Positions 10,215 to 20,073 of a stretch of DNA of 64,000 nt are shown piece by piece (positions within the stretch are counted from its first letter, which is position 1; each line of letters opens with the position of its first letter). Origin of the DNA: Clusia tigrina (taxonomy: Eukaryota; Arthropoda; Insecta; Diptera; Clusiidae); the NCBI GenBank assembly GCA_920105625.2, contig OV050032.1, forward strand, positions 200,728,258 through 200,792,257, written 5' to 3'. Both the position numbers and the translations under genes were made by a program. The notes under the pieces are model-generated. The model saw only the letters and a program-made list of their open reading frames with translations. It ran no database searches and was not told where the DNA came from.

Positions 10215-11836
10215 TCTCCCCCCCTGAGGTAAAGCGACGGCCAAAATGAAGCCATTGGGGCAGGAGCGTAAGATTTTAGTGTTGGCGTATTATCCTTTTT
10301 ATTTCTTCTGAAGATGAAAGTCCCGACTAGTAGCATTGCTAACACTAAAATGGCTAGGGATGTTGTCGTGAGATGATGCCGAATATTCATTTCCATTTTA
10401 AAGGCTTCTAAATTTGTTTCTGTCTTAAATCCGTATTCTTTTAACTTCTGAAGATTTAGTATTTCGACTGTTGAATTTGTGTTTATTTTTCCGGTAGACA
10501 ATGGTGGAACATGATCTTCATCCCAGAAGATTTCGTGGTTATCCTCATACGTGATGCCGTTTATTTCTATGTTACAGTTTTTGAAGTGAAGAAGGGCAGT
10601 GTTTTGTACTTCTGTCTCCTTGATGTTGCAAGTTGTTTTAACGTGGGTGGGTGGAGCGTTTATGAAAAGAATAAAGTTTGGTTCCGGTTGTGTTATTGAT
10701 TCCATTCGTCCTACATCTTGAAGGGAGCAGTGTGCTGGTTCATTTCTTATGATTTTTCCAATGCAGTTGGAATCAGCTAAATTTGTGTTTGTTTTTTGCT
10801 CTTGGCAATAGTATGTTGATTCTATTTTTGGGCAAGGTGCATTAAGGTATTGTATGTTCTTTACATTGAAGTTAATAAAAGGTTTGGTTACAATAAGTTT
10901 AGTTTGATTAATAGGTAATGGAATTACATGATATAATGAATATTTCTCTGGTGATAAATTAGGAATACGGATATTAAAAATAATGTTTGAGTTGTTGTAA
11001 TATGCTTGCATGCTTAAAAGTTCGTACAATTGTTCAAATGACTCTATTTTTTGATCTTGTCTTATTAAATGATTTTCAATTTCTTTTAATTCATTTATTG
11101 ATAATAATAATTTAGGTATTACATTCATTCTACTAAGTAATATTGCTTCAGCAATATTTGACAAATGGTTGTTTAGTATATCAATATTAAAATTTATTTG
11201 GTTTAAATACTGTATTTCTTCAATTATATCCGCTTCTTGTTTAATTTTATTTGCGGAGTTTTCAATAAAAGTTTTAATGATTCCTTGATCTTTATTTATG
11301 TGGTTTGTTATGTTCTTAAATCTATTGATGAATTGGTAGTTAATTGTGTTTTGTGATTGTATTATGTTTGTCAGATTATTTGTGTTAGATGTAAGAGATT
11401 CTATTTGTTTATTGAGGTCTTGGGCGTCTTGTGCGTCCATGTTTCCCGTTATGAATTTTATTGCCGATCCTAAACCATTAATTAATCCCCTTTTGTGTCT
11501 TTTTATAGGTGTGAGTGTAGCTAGTTTGTCTTGCAACTCTTTGAGTTTTAATTTTGTAATGTATAACGAATTTGTGTTTGTTGCTTTATTTTCAAATGTG
11601 TCAAGAGTTTCGGAAATGTTGGCAATATTGTTTTCATAATCATCGAGTTTGATGATGTGAAGAAGATTTGTAAAGTTAGTTATTGTCCGCGATGGTCCGA
11701 GGTGTAGTGGTAGTATTGTGTGATTATTTGGTATGTTGTGTATTTCAATGATTTGCGCGGATGCAAGTGTGAGTCTGGGAAAATGGAGTAAAAAAAAAAT
11801 TATTATATATATATGTGTTTTCTTAATTATAGCCAA
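10145..11836 (-). CDS. env: Errantivirus envelope glycoprotein (spliced product)
   Basis: A 563-codon frame with a hydrophobic N-terminal signal region, many N-glycosylation motifs, and a furin site RHKR at residues 113-116 followed by the GLINGLGSAIKF stretch that marks errantivirus Env and resembles baculovirus F proteins. A single membrane span lies at about residues 490-512, followed by a short basic tail. The last 22 codons lie in the 3' LTR. Errantivirus Env can allow passage between cells. The frame has no ATG near its start (the first codon is TTG), so translation must start from a spliced leader. A good splice acceptor lies at 11775-11777. No disabling breaks were seen. Confidence 0.9.
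   Translation of the reverse strand: MAIIKKTHIYIIIFFLLHFPRLTLASAQIIEIHNIPNNHTILPLHLGPSRTITNFTNLLHIIKLDDYENNIANISETLDTFENKATNTNSLYITKLKLKELQDKLATLTPIKRHKRGLINGLGSAIKFITGNMDAQDAQDLNKQIESLTSNTNNLTNIIQSQNTINYQFINRFKNITNHINKDQGIIKTFIENSANKIKQEADIIEEIQYLNQINFNIDILNNHLSNIAEAILLSRMNVIPKLLLSINELKEIENHLIRQDQKIESFEQLYELLSMQAYYNNSNIIFNIRIPNLSPEKYSLYHVIPLPINQTKLIVTKPFINFNVKNIQYLNAPCPKIESTYYCQEQKTNTNLADSNCIGKIIRNEPAHCSLQDVGRMESITQPEPNFILFINAPPTHVKTTCNIKETEVQNTALLHFKNCNIEINGITYEDNHEIFWDEDHVPPLSTGKINTNSTVEILNLQKLKEYGFKTETNLEAFKMEMNIRHHLTTTSLAILVLAMLLVGTFIFRRNKKDNTPTLKSYAPAPMASFWPSLYLRGGEVTVPTATTTTLQAPMKPPRAAS
10215..10228 (-). promoter_or_regulatory. Errantivirus polypurine tract
   Basis: Directly before the 3' LTR the minus strand reads GGGGGGAGA, the expected primer for plus-strand synthesis. 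Confidence 0.85.
11775..11800 (-). promoter_or_regulatory. Probable env splice acceptor
   Basis: In element orientation a long T run is followed by ACTCCATTTTCCCAG with the exon starting at 11774. In errantiviruses env is made from a spliced RNA whose 5' exon comes from the leader or start of gag. The donor was not fixed. Confidence 0.6.
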
Positions 11837-11846
11837 TTTTTTCTTT

Positions 11847-14800
11847 TTATTTGTTTCTGTTTCTTAGTTTTCCTTTATGCATCTTCTTTCTTTGCCTGGT
11901 AACTACTGTAACTTTATTATTTTTTGAAATTATATGTTTTGAGAATCTGGGCGTTAGTTTATTACGCCTAGCTTCTTTTCTGAATACAATTTCATTTTCA
12001 TTAAAATCCTCGGCAGGATTTCTAGATTTATTTAGATTGTCGATTCTTTTTTTTGTGGTGTTTTCTACTTGTTGTTTAACCTCAGGATATAGTCTTTTTA
12101 TGAATTCATTTAGTTTGGATAAATAATCATGTTCATCTGTGGATTTAAGTGTTTTAAGAAATTTGTAAGGTCTCCCAAAAAATAATTCGTAAGGGGTATG
12201 CTTTGTTGAGGAATGTATGGCATTATTATACGTTATCAATGTTTCTGATAGCATTTCGTCATGTTCTGTAGTTAATTTTTGTTCCTTTCGCGTTGAAAGT
12301 ATTATTCTGTATATTTCGGTAAGTGTAGAGTGGAGTCTTTCCACTGGTGCATTACTGCTTGTCTGTTGAAAGGACGTGAAATGAAGACCTATTTCATGTT
12401 GCCTACAAAAATCTTTAAATATGTTCGCTACAAACTCTGAACCTTGGTCACACACAATTTTTTTCGGGATACCATAGGAGCTTATGAAGCTTTTAAAAGC
12501 TTTAAGAATGGTTATACTAGTTCTGGCGTTTAGTGTAAAAGCTGCAGCGAATTTAGAGAATTTGTCAATTAGTGTCAAAATTTGATTATTGTTAATAGTA
12601 TATAGGTCTATATGCACTATTTCTAATGGTTTCAATGGTAATTCTGGCTGTTCATATTGTATTTTGGGAGGGTTTCTATCGTATTTTTGTATTTTACATC
12701 TTTCACAGTTGTTTATGGTTTTTGTTATTTTGGTTTTCATGTTTGGGAAGTAGATTTCTCTTTTTAGATGTAAAAAACATTCGTCTATGCCTCTATGATT
12801 TGATTTTTCGTGATAGTCGCGAATAAGCTGCTCTTGTTCGTCCTCTAGAGTGATATCTTTAAGAATTTCTTTACAACGAATAATTCGAAATGTTTTGTTG
12901 TGGCAAAAGTATTGTGAGTAAACTGATTGAACAACTCGGAATATAGTATCGTCTGTATAAATTGCAGTGAGTCTGTTGGAAGGTAAGAATTTTTTGAGTA
13001 CGTCTATTGTTGTCTCTTCGTCAAAAATTGGTCTCCTTATGGTTCTCCTTTGCCTATTTTTGAATACTGTTTGGACCGTCATTGGTGATCCTTTCTCATT
13101 TGCTTCTAAGATTATCTGTAAGTTGAATTCGTTAAGTGGTTTTTCAGATATGCAAATTCCGTCATTTAAATTTTCGTCACAACTGTGGGTTGTGTTTATT
13201 GTTGTTTCATCCGCATTATCATTGGCATTTAGTTCATGAAATTGTTTGTCTGGGTTATCAATTTTTATTCGGCTTAAAGCGTCAGCGTTTGTATTCCATT
13301 TTCCTTTTTTGTATATCACCTCGTAGTCGAATTCTTCTAGTCTTAGCCGCCATCTTACTAGTTTCGAGTTTGGTTCCTTGAGGCTCATGATCCAGGTGAG
13401 CGGTTTGTGATCTGTGACTATTTGGAATTTACGCCCGAAAAGGTATGGGCGAAAGTATTTGGTGGCCCAAACTATCGCGAGAAGTTCTTTCTCTATAGTA
13501 GAATATCTAGTCTCGGTTTCTGAAAGTGTCCGACTTGCGTAGCAAATTAGTTTGTCATTACCTATTGGCCCTTGCGACAAAACTGCACCGATCGCAAAGT
13601 TGCTTGCATCCGTGGTGAGAACAAATGGTTTTGTAAAATCTGGATGTTGTAAAAGTGGGTCATTGGTTAAAAGATCTTTGCAGATCTCAAACGCTTTAAT
13701 ATACTCTGCATCTAGTGTGATTTTTGCGTCTTTTTTTAAACATTTGGTTAAAGGTCTCGTCAGTTTTGCTAGATCTTTTATAAATTTCCTGTAATAACTT
13801 ATAAGTCCTATGAAACCTTTAATTTCTTTGCGGGTTTTAGGTGTTGGGAATTTTTTTATAGCTTCGATTTTCATGGGATTTGGTTTGATTCCCTCCGGTG
13901 TAATAACGTGTCCTAGGAAGGCGATTTCTTTTTTCAGGAATTCGCATTTGTCCATTTGTAATTTAAAGTTAGATTGGCGGAGTTTATTGAAAACTAGTTT
14001 GATACTGTCAAGGTGTTCCTGTAGTGATGTTGAAAAAATTATTATGTCGTCGAGATAGACCAGGCATTTCTTTCCAATTAAGTCCCTTAGTACATTGTCC
14101 ATAACTCTCTGGAAAGTTGCTGGCGCATTCTTAAGCCCGAATGGCATTCTGACGTACTCATAATGTCCGTCTTCAACTGTAAATGCTGTTTTTTGTATAT
14201 GCTTGGGGTCCATCTCGATCTGATGAAACCCGCTTGCAAGGTCTAACGTTGTAAAGTAAAGACATTTTCCGAGTTTATCTAGTATTTCCGTTATATTTGG
14301 TAGTGGATATCTGTCTGAAATGGTTTTCTCGTTAACTTTTCTGTAGTCTATGACTAATCGCCATTTTTGACGTCCGCTAGCATCTTTCTTTTTGGGGACC
14401 ACCCAAACTGGTGAGCTCCATGGAGAATAGCTTTGTCTAATGATGCCCTGATCCAGCATTTCACCGATCTGTTTTCGGACTTCCTCTTTATGAATGTGCG
14501 GATATCTGTACGACTTAGTGTATGTTGGAAGGTCATCTGTTGTTTTGATCTGGTGTTTTATCTCATTAGTAAACGTGAGAGGTTCGTCTTGTTTGTATAT
14601 TATGTCTTCGTATTGTTTGCATAATTTAACTAATTGCTTGCGTTCTTCTGTGTTGAGGTGGTCGATTCTGAGAAGGTTTTGTATATCTATTTCGTGTGGA
14701 TAGCTGTCCTCGCTAAAATTCAAGCAGTTTAGTTCTACAAAATTTGACGAGATGTGTTTTTCTACTTTAATTGGTTGTTCAATTAAAAGTGTTTGATCGG

Positions 14801-15434
14801 TTTGAGAGTAGTTAATTATTTCGACCATGCTATACCAGTTTTTGGCATAATACAGTCCTTCAGAAATGAAAAGTTCCGGTTTAAGTTCTGTTGAGTTTAT
14901 AAAGATATCACCGTTTTGACTGTCAACAGGGAGCTTAGCTAAGATTTTTGATTTAGCTGGTATTATAATTTGACCTGATGTTAGATTGGGTTTGAGTTTA
15001 ATTGAATTAACTGCATTATTTGTTGAGAGTGTTTGATTTGTTAAATCAATCTTAGCACCTAGTATCATTAGTGCATCTAATCCAAGGAGGCCGTCAAAGT
15101 AATTATGGAATTTAAATATTAGGAATTTAAGGGAACCATTTTGGTTAAATTCTTCAAAAATTGGCAAGACTGTATGTTGGTCTATTTGGTGTTTCTTAAA
15201 GGCAGTGGAAATTATAACTTTTTCGCATTTGTATTGTTTATCTGGTGGTATAAATTCAGGATTAATGAAGCTTGTGGAAGCTCCTGTGTCTAGGAGGAAC
15301 CTGAGATCTCTGCCGAAAGGTGAAGATATTTTTATATACGGCAGAGTATCTCCGTGCTTATTTAGCTCTATGTATCCTGTTGGGTCTCCGAGGCTGAGTT
15401 TCGAAAATTTTGTTGATCCTGTATATTTGTGACA
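11847..15434 (-). CDS. pol: Errantivirus Pol: protease, reverse transcriptase, RNase H, integrase
   Basis: The frame is open from 15434 to the stop at 11847 (1,195 codons) and is entered by -1 shift from gag. Protease shows LLDTGAST near 15285. The reverse transcriptase has RLVIDYRKVN, MPFGLKNAPATFQR and YLDD. RNase H has TTDAS and a TDHKPL block. Integrase has the HHCC finger (HEKSNHRG ... CERCKIQ), then HID, CDQGSEF and a VERLH glutamate as the DDE triad. Order is protease-RT-RNase H-integrase, as in Ty3/Gypsy. Catalytic residues all look intact. It ends just before the env frame. Confidence 0.95.
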   Translation of the reverse strand, partial: CHKYTGSTKFSKLSLGDPTGYIELNKHGDTLPYIKISSPFGRDLRFLLDTGASTSFINPEFIPPDKQYKCEKVIISTAFKKHQIDQHTVLPIFEEFNQNGSLKFLIFKFHNYFDGLLGLDALMILGAKIDLTNQTLSTNNAVNSIKLKPNLTSGQIIIPAKSKILAKLPVDSQNGDIFINSTELKPELFISEGLYYAKNWYSMVEIINYSQTDQTLLIEQPIKVEKHISSNFVELNCLNFSEDSYPHEIDIQNLLRIDHLNTEERKQLVKLCKQYEDIIYKQDEPLTFTNEIKHQIKTTDDLPTYTKSYRYPHIHKEEVRKQIGEMLDQGIIRQSYSPWSSPVWVVPKKKDASGRQKWRLVIDYRKVNEKTISDRYPLPNITEILDKLGKCLYFTTLDLASGFHQIEMDPKHIQKTAFTVEDGHYEYVRMPFGLKNAPATFQRVMDNVLRDLIGKKCLVYLDDIIIFSTSLQEHLDSIKLVFNKLRQSNFKLQMDKCEFLKKEIAFLGHVITPEGIKPNPMKIEAIKKFPTPKTRKEIKGFIGLISYYRKFIKDLAKLTRPLTKCLKKDAKITLDAEYIKAFEICKDLLTNDPLLQHPDFTKPFVLTTDASNFAIGAVLSQGPIGNDKLICYASRTLSETETRYSTIEKELLAIVWATKYFRPYLFGRKFQIVTDHKPLTWIMSLKEPNSKLVRWRLRLEEFDYEVIYKKGKWNTNADALSRIKIDNPDKQFHELNANDNADETTINTTHSCDENLNDGICISEKPLNEFNLQIILEANEKGSPMTVQTVFKNRQRRTIRRPIFDEETTIDVLKKFLPSNRLTAIYTDDTIFRVVQSVYSQYFCHNKTFRIIRCKEILKDITLEDEQEQLIRDYHEKSNHRGIDECFLHLKREIYFPNMKTKITKTINNCERCKIQKYDRNPPKIQYEQPELPLKPLEIVHIDLYTINNNQILTLIDKFSKFAAAFTLNARTSITILKAFKSFISSYGIPKKIVCDQGSEFVANIFKDFCRQHEIGLHFTSFQQTSSNAPVERLHSTLTEIYRIILSTRKEQKLTTEHDEMLSETLITYNNAIHSSTKHTPYELFFGRPYKFLKTLKSTDEHDYLSKLNEFIKRLYPEVKQQVENTTKKRIDNLNKSRNPAEDFNENEIVFRKEARRNKLTPRFSKHIISKNNKVTVVTRQRKKMHKGKLRNRNK

Positions 15435-16573
15435 TTATTAATATCGTTTTCAAAATAACGGTCTAGGGTATATTGGTGGTTGTTTATTTCGTTGAAATTA
15501 AAATTTCCGGGTCTGGAATATCTAGTTTGTGAACTTTGTTTGGGTTCAAATGAGTTTTGTCTGGATTGTTGTGTCCTTTGACTATTTCTAGCTCTTTCTG
15601 TTGAATTAATTCGGTAATTCCCTGGCTCATTATATGGACTATTTTTAATCATTCTATTATTAAATGGGTTTTGGTTTTGAAAATGTGGTTGTTGTGGATA
15701 TGGCTGATTTCGGTTTTGCATTCTATTTTGGTATTGATTGAGGTTCCTGTTAGTATAGTTTTGGTAATTATTGGGATATTGTGGTGATTGTCGGAAATTA
15801 ACTCGTTGATATGAGATATTCTGCTCTTTTATACAGAAAGCTAATGCTGTGGCCAAAGAATTAGGCTGCATCGTTCTTATTCGTGAACCTAAAGGTTCTT
15901 TAAGACCGCTTAAAAATGCGTTTAAGCACATATCAGCGTAAAGCTCCTTCTTTGCCCTAACTACATTCGAATCTGGTTCATGCAATAGGATATTATTGCA
16001 TAATGCAGATTGAAGTTCGATTATCTCGCTATAGAAGTTTTCTACGGTTTTATTCGTTTGCATAGTACTATGCAGGTCCCTGATAAGTGACGTCTCTGTT
16101 CTCTTATCTGCGTAATGAAGAATAAGGTTTCTTTTTATTTCATCCCAGTTTAGTGGGGTACCATACATGTTTAAAACTTCATTAGCTTGCCCTTCAATTT
16201 TGTTCCTAATGGCTCTCAATAGTATTTGCCCGTATGGAGTGTTGTCTGTGCCCCTAATGTATAGAAGTATTTCTTCGACGTTGTTAAGAAATTCATTGAG
16301 AAGCCTTGCGTTTCCATCGAACTTGGGGAGGTCTTTGATAGCGTCCGGAATTCTTAAAGAATTAAAAATGTCAGAGTGATTTGTCGGTGTAGTATTTGAT
16401 TCATTTGTTAAGGACATGGTGCTGTTGATTGATTCGTTAGTTATAGAGGATTGGTCACTGTTTATATTATTCTCAGGTGTTACTTCGTTGATAGAAGTTA
16501 AACTTCTGGTTATTCTTCTAAGTTTGTATGGTATAGAGCTAAACTTTTGTGAAGCCCTATTATCTTTAGGCAT
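15368..16573 (-). CDS. gag: Errantivirus Gag
   Basis: 401 residues from an ATG at 16573. The protein has a Ser/Asn/Thr-rich N-terminus, a helical capsid-like middle (residues about 85-260) and a C-terminal region very rich in Asn, Gln and Arg. There is no CCHC zinc knuckle. That is normal for errantivirus Gag, which binds RNA through basic residues. Gag would assemble the particle and package genomic RNA. The frame overlaps pol by about 65 bases. No stops or frame breaks are seen. Confidence 0.9.
   Translation of the reverse strand: MPKDNRASQKFSSIPYKLRRITRSLTSINEVTPENNINSDQSSITNESINSTMSLTNESNTTPTNHSDIFNSLRIPDAIKDLPKFDGNARLLNEFLNNVEEILLYIRGTDNTPYGQILLRAIRNKIEGQANEVLNMYGTPLNWDEIKRNLILHYADKRTETSLIRDLHSTMQTNKTVENFYSEIIELQSALCNNILLHEPDSNVVRAKKELYADMCLNAFLSGLKEPLGSRIRTMQPNSLATALAFCIKEQNISYQRVNFRQSPQYPNNYQNYTNRNLNQYQNRMQNRNQPYPQQPHFQNQNPFNNRMIKNSPYNEPGNYRINSTERARNSQRTQQSRQNSFEPKQSSQTRYSRPGNFNFNEINNHQYTLDRYFENDINNVTNIQDQQNFRNSASETQQDT
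15404..15410 (-). promoter_or_regulatory. Likely -1 ribosomal frameshift site, gag to pol
   Basis: In the gag frame the minus strand reads A-AAT-TTT, a heptamer of the X-XXY-YYZ form used for -1 slippage (AAATTTT). It sits inside the short stretch where gag and pol overlap, and pol is in the -1 frame. A downstream stimulatory structure was not worked out. Confidence 0.65.
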
Positions 16574-16576
16574 TTA

Positions 16577-17094
16577 AAATAGAAGAGCGGAAACTTGATA
16601 AAAAAAAAATTTTATAATTCGCATAAGAACATACACTTTCCCTAATAGGGCCTAAGGCGCTATTTTTTTTTATAATGCCTGAAATAAACCACTGTGCCGA
16701 TAGCCGTCGAGACTCCCGTTTAAGGGATGGGTTTATTCAAACAAAATGGTACTAGTGTGATGTACTTGATTCAATTCAAAACTATATCTCTGTACCGATA
16801 GCCGTCGATACTCCTCGATGGATGGATATAGCAGAAATTAAAATTAATGGCACTAATATTTATTTAATTGAATTTTTAAGATTGTGTAAATTTCAATTTG
16901 TATCTCTTTTTTTCTTAAGTACGTAGATAAAATAAAATAAATTAGAACATACAACACTTGCACTTACAGTAAGCCCAAAATGATGAACATCTCTTATTTT
17001 ATTTCCTGTTGATGGTGAATTCAATTTGATGGTGAAACGTAGGTTCTCCAGCGGTGAGGAATTAAAATTCTCCAGTTGATGATGACTGTCCGCT
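16577..17094 (-). other. Errantivirus 5' leader with a 98-bp duplication
   Basis: About 520 bp lie between primer site and gag. CTGTGCCGATAGCCGTCGA starts at 16692 and CTGTACCGATAGCCGTCGA at 16790, so a unit of about 98 bp is present twice, diverged. Errantivirus leaders are known to hold tandem repeats acting as enhancers or insulators (the gypsy Su(Hw) array is the classic case). Such a role here is an inference. Confidence 0.6.
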
Positions 17095-17113
17095 GGACCG
17101 GTTGACTGCGCCA
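17095..17113 (-). promoter_or_regulatory. Errantivirus primer binding site (tRNA-Ser type)
   Basis: Right after the 5' LTR the minus strand reads GGCGCAGTC, and with the last LTR base TGGCGCAGTC. This is complementary to the 3' end of fly tRNA-Ser (GACTGCG plus CCA), a primer used by several Drosophila errantiviruses such as 17.6, 297 and ZAM. Confidence 0.75.
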
Positions 17114-17536
17114 ATTACAAGTCTTGGTAGTGTTGACTTTAAAAAAAATATATTTTCAAGCTCTTCCACTAGAGCCGTATTTAAATAAAACACCTTGATT
17201 CACTTGCAGCACAAACTGAACTGACTTGTTTATTGAATTTTAATTTGGGAAGAAAAACTATTTGATAGCCTAATTACAATAATAATAATAAGCGTTAACA
17301 TTTATTCTGTTTTATTAAACTGCGTGTTCAAATTCTTAGGAAATATGGTTTTGGTTCTCGTATTCTCGTCTGGCTGTTGTTGTGCAATTCTGTTGTTGTG
17401 CAATTCTGTTGACGGTGCACTTCCGTTGACGGTGCACTTCCGTTGGCTTAAAGGTGTCATCGACCGTTAACTTGCTGCCCTTGGTGGTTTCATGGGAGCT
17501 TGTAGGGTTGTTGTTGTTGCAGTGGGTACTGTAACT
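17113..17536 (-). repeat. Errantivirus 5' LTR
   Basis: Same length and apparently same sequence as the LTR at 9791-10214. In element orientation it starts AGTTACAGTACCCACTGC and ends CTTGTAATT. Transcription of the element would begin here and run leftward. Confidence 0.95.
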
Positions 17537-17540
17537 CGCG
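17537..17540. repeat. Target site duplication, right copy (CGCG)
   Basis: CGCG directly follows the LTR end and matches 9787-9790. Confidence 0.85.
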
Positions 17541-19128
17541 CATGCAAAGCGAATGTTCCGGCAGAGGGAGGGAGGTGGGTGGGGGGTTTGAGTATGAAGA
17601 AAGTGTTAATGTTTGCTAATGACTCGTAAACATCTGCAATATAGCGCAGTCGCCAGGGAGACAGTGAAGCCAGCGAAATTGCGAATGCAACACAATCATT
17701 GCTCAAGAGAGTCCTTCCTTAACGAAGTTTCTTAAATCTGCCCAGCAAGTGAAGTGGCTAAAGGGGTGCACACCCACCCCCTTCATGTTGCTCGTATTTA
17801 TAATGCATGAAGTGTGTGTTCATTGAATTGAATGCACTGAACTTTGTTGCAACATTCTGCTCCGATTCGGCATAAGAACATTTTGGCCCGGTTGTATGCA
17901 GCATCAGTTTAGAGGCATTTCCAGTTCTCGAAGGTCAATGAACCCTCTTTTCATTCATATCATCACATCATTCATCATCGTGATGGGTGCTTTAAATGAA
18001 AAATTACTCAAGCAATTTATTTACCGCGATGAGCCCCATGAATTCTCCCATTGAACTGAATGGTTTTCTGCAACTGAACGGGATCAATTGAATCTATGAA
18101 CAATAATTCTTTGAGCGGAGATTATGAGGACCCATTTTTCTATTGTTTACTCACTCTTCCACATTGTTACATTATTGTTTATTTTTTGTTTGTTTGTTTG
18201 TTTCGAAGTGAAGTTCAATTTTCCGCAAGAACAACGCCATTATTGCTACGGCCACAGTCACATTTTCCACTTAAGGGTACTTCCTTCCGCCAAGCGACAA
18301 CCCCACCAAGCCCACCCAGCAACCAGCCGAACCAGCCCACCCAGCAACCAGCCGAACCAGCAACCAGCCAACCCTACCACCAGCAAACCCAGTCGGCCAG
18401 ACAGCGCGTCAGCCCATCCCAGCATCCTTAGGTGAAACTGTTTGTCCGAAGCGTAACTCCAGCTGCAATCCGATTGCGGATTATTTGCTATTGGAAACAA
18501 TGTCAACTGCACACTCCTTTTCGCGCCGCTGCACACCGGAATGCTACTTGATGCCAGCGCCGCGCCGCACCCGCCAACTGGATTAGTGCAGTGTTGTCGC
18601 CTGCTGGTGAGGCTGAGGGATTTCCTCAGTGGACATTTTCGGTTGGTTTTTATTCCGCTCTCCTCTTTGTGCGCACAGAAGCGCAGGAAGCCCGGATATG
18701 CCGCATTGAAAGCGACTGCTGGCTTAGGAAGTGGTTATTGTGCTATTGGGCAAAGCCGCGCTGTGTCCGTGCCTGCTCGCAATCACGTAAGCTACTTACC
18801 AAGCCAAGTGAGCTCTTTATGGACTCTTACAAGCGGATTAGAGCGACTGCCATGGCAACGCTCCCACTCTACGTCGTGCCAATGGAATCCCTTTTAATAA
18901 GCTCATGAGTAACAAATTACACCGATATGTTAAAGGGTGCAAAATGCCATGGGGAGGGGGGAGGGGTCCTCTATCAACACAAAACTCAGAAGTTTGCGGA
19001 GCAGTTTTTGTCGGCCATGAAAATTGTGCTTCTAAGATAAAAAAAATGATGGCAATCAACCTTGAATTGGGCGAGTATTCGACAGGAAGTTTGGCTGAAG
19101 TCCACTGGGCAATTGTGAAACAGAATCG
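17541..19128. other. No gene recognised
   Basis: Host flank of the errantivirus followed by unassigned sequence. 18290-18385 holds a CCAGCCGAACCAGCAAC-type repeat and 18180-18205 a TTTG run. Open frames here look like chance; none carries a recognisable domain. Confidence 0.4.
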
Positions 19129-19129
19129 G

Positions 19130-19612
19130 CTGACAGACAGAGAGACAGAGAGAGAGAGAGAGAGAGAGGGAAAGAGGGAGAGAGAGAGCAAGAGACAGAA
19201 AGAGAGAGAGAGAGAGAGCAAGAGAGAGAGAGAGAGCAAGAGACAGAAAGAGAAAATGAGAGAGAGTAAAGAGAGAAGTAGAGAGAGAAGTAGAGAGAGA
19301 TAGAGAGAGAGATAGAAATAGAGATAAAGAGAGCGAGAAAGAAAGGGAGATGGAAAGAGAGAGCGAGAAAGAAAGAGAGATAACAAGAGAGAGTGAGAAA
19401 GAAAAAGAGAGAGAATGAGAGATAGGGAGAACAAAAGAGAAGGAATGGGAGAAAGAGAGAGAATGAGAGTAATAGATAGAAAGAGAAAGAGTAAATAGAG
19501 AAGTACTGAGAGAGAGAGAAAGACAAGTAGAGAGAGAGTCATTGAGAAGTAGAGAGACAGTAAAGAGAGAAGTAGAGAGAGAGATAGAGGGAGAGATAGA
19601 CAGATAGATTTG
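19130..19612. repeat. GA-rich microsatellite tract
   Basis: About 480 bases of GAGAGA with CAGAAAGA and AAGTAGA interruptions. The opposite strand gives long Ser/Leu open frames that are artefacts. Confidence 0.95.
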
Positions 19613-19649
19613 AGTGCCAGTAGACACGGAACATCGTATGCAGTAATTA

Positions 19650-20073
19650 TTTAGTATATAGTATTAAATACCACTTTAGTACATAGTACTAAACCATACA
19701 CGTACTTTTAGTACATAGTACTAAATCATATACGTGCATTTAGTGCAGTGATCTAAACTGAGAAAGTTTTGAAAATTGTTTAAAAATATTCAAACAAAAT
19801 AAATGAGGCCTTTTCTACTAAATCCGACTTTAGTACAGTGTACTAAATCTGACTTTAGTACAGAGTACTAAATCCGACTTTAGTACATAGTACTAAATCC
19901 GGCTTTAGTACAGAGTACTAAATCCGACTTTAGTACAGAGTACTAAATCCGCCTTTAGTACAGAGTACTAAATCCGACTTTAGTACAGAGTACTAAATCC
20001 GACTTTAGTACAGAGTACTAAATCCGACTTTAGTATATAGTACTAAATCAGACTTTAGTACATAGTACTAAAT
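19650..20073. repeat. 25-bp palindromic repeat array
   Basis: The core has eleven regular monomers from about 19840 to 20073, plus three looser copies at 19650-19730. Each monomer carries TTTAGTAC, three bases, then GTACTAAA, which is an inverted repeat with eight-base arms. The spacer between palindromes is almost always ATCCGAC or a one-base variant. The arms are better conserved than the three central bases (AGA, ATA, AGT). Confidence 0.95.

Larger units (their letters stand above)
9791..17536 (-). mobile_element. Complete errantivirus (insect endogenous retrovirus, Ty3/Gypsy class)
   Basis: A 7,746-bp element on the minus strand with LTRs of 424 bp at both ends, a tRNA-Ser-type primer site, gag, pol and env frames, and a polypurine tract. 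CGCG flanks it on both sides (9787-9790 and 17537-17540), the four-base duplication usual for errantiviruses. The target GTGTGCGCGCATGC is an alternating purine-pyrimidine site like the GCGCGC-type target reported for ZAM. LTR ends read AGTTAC...GTAATT in element orientation. I see no LTR differences and no internal stops in the three ORFs, so the insertion looks recent. ZAM/tirant-like placement is inferred from target and LTR ends. Confidence 0.93.

Noticed and set aside
18838..19627. Ser/Leu-rich open frames up to 234 codons
   Set aside because: They are translations of a GA microsatellite.
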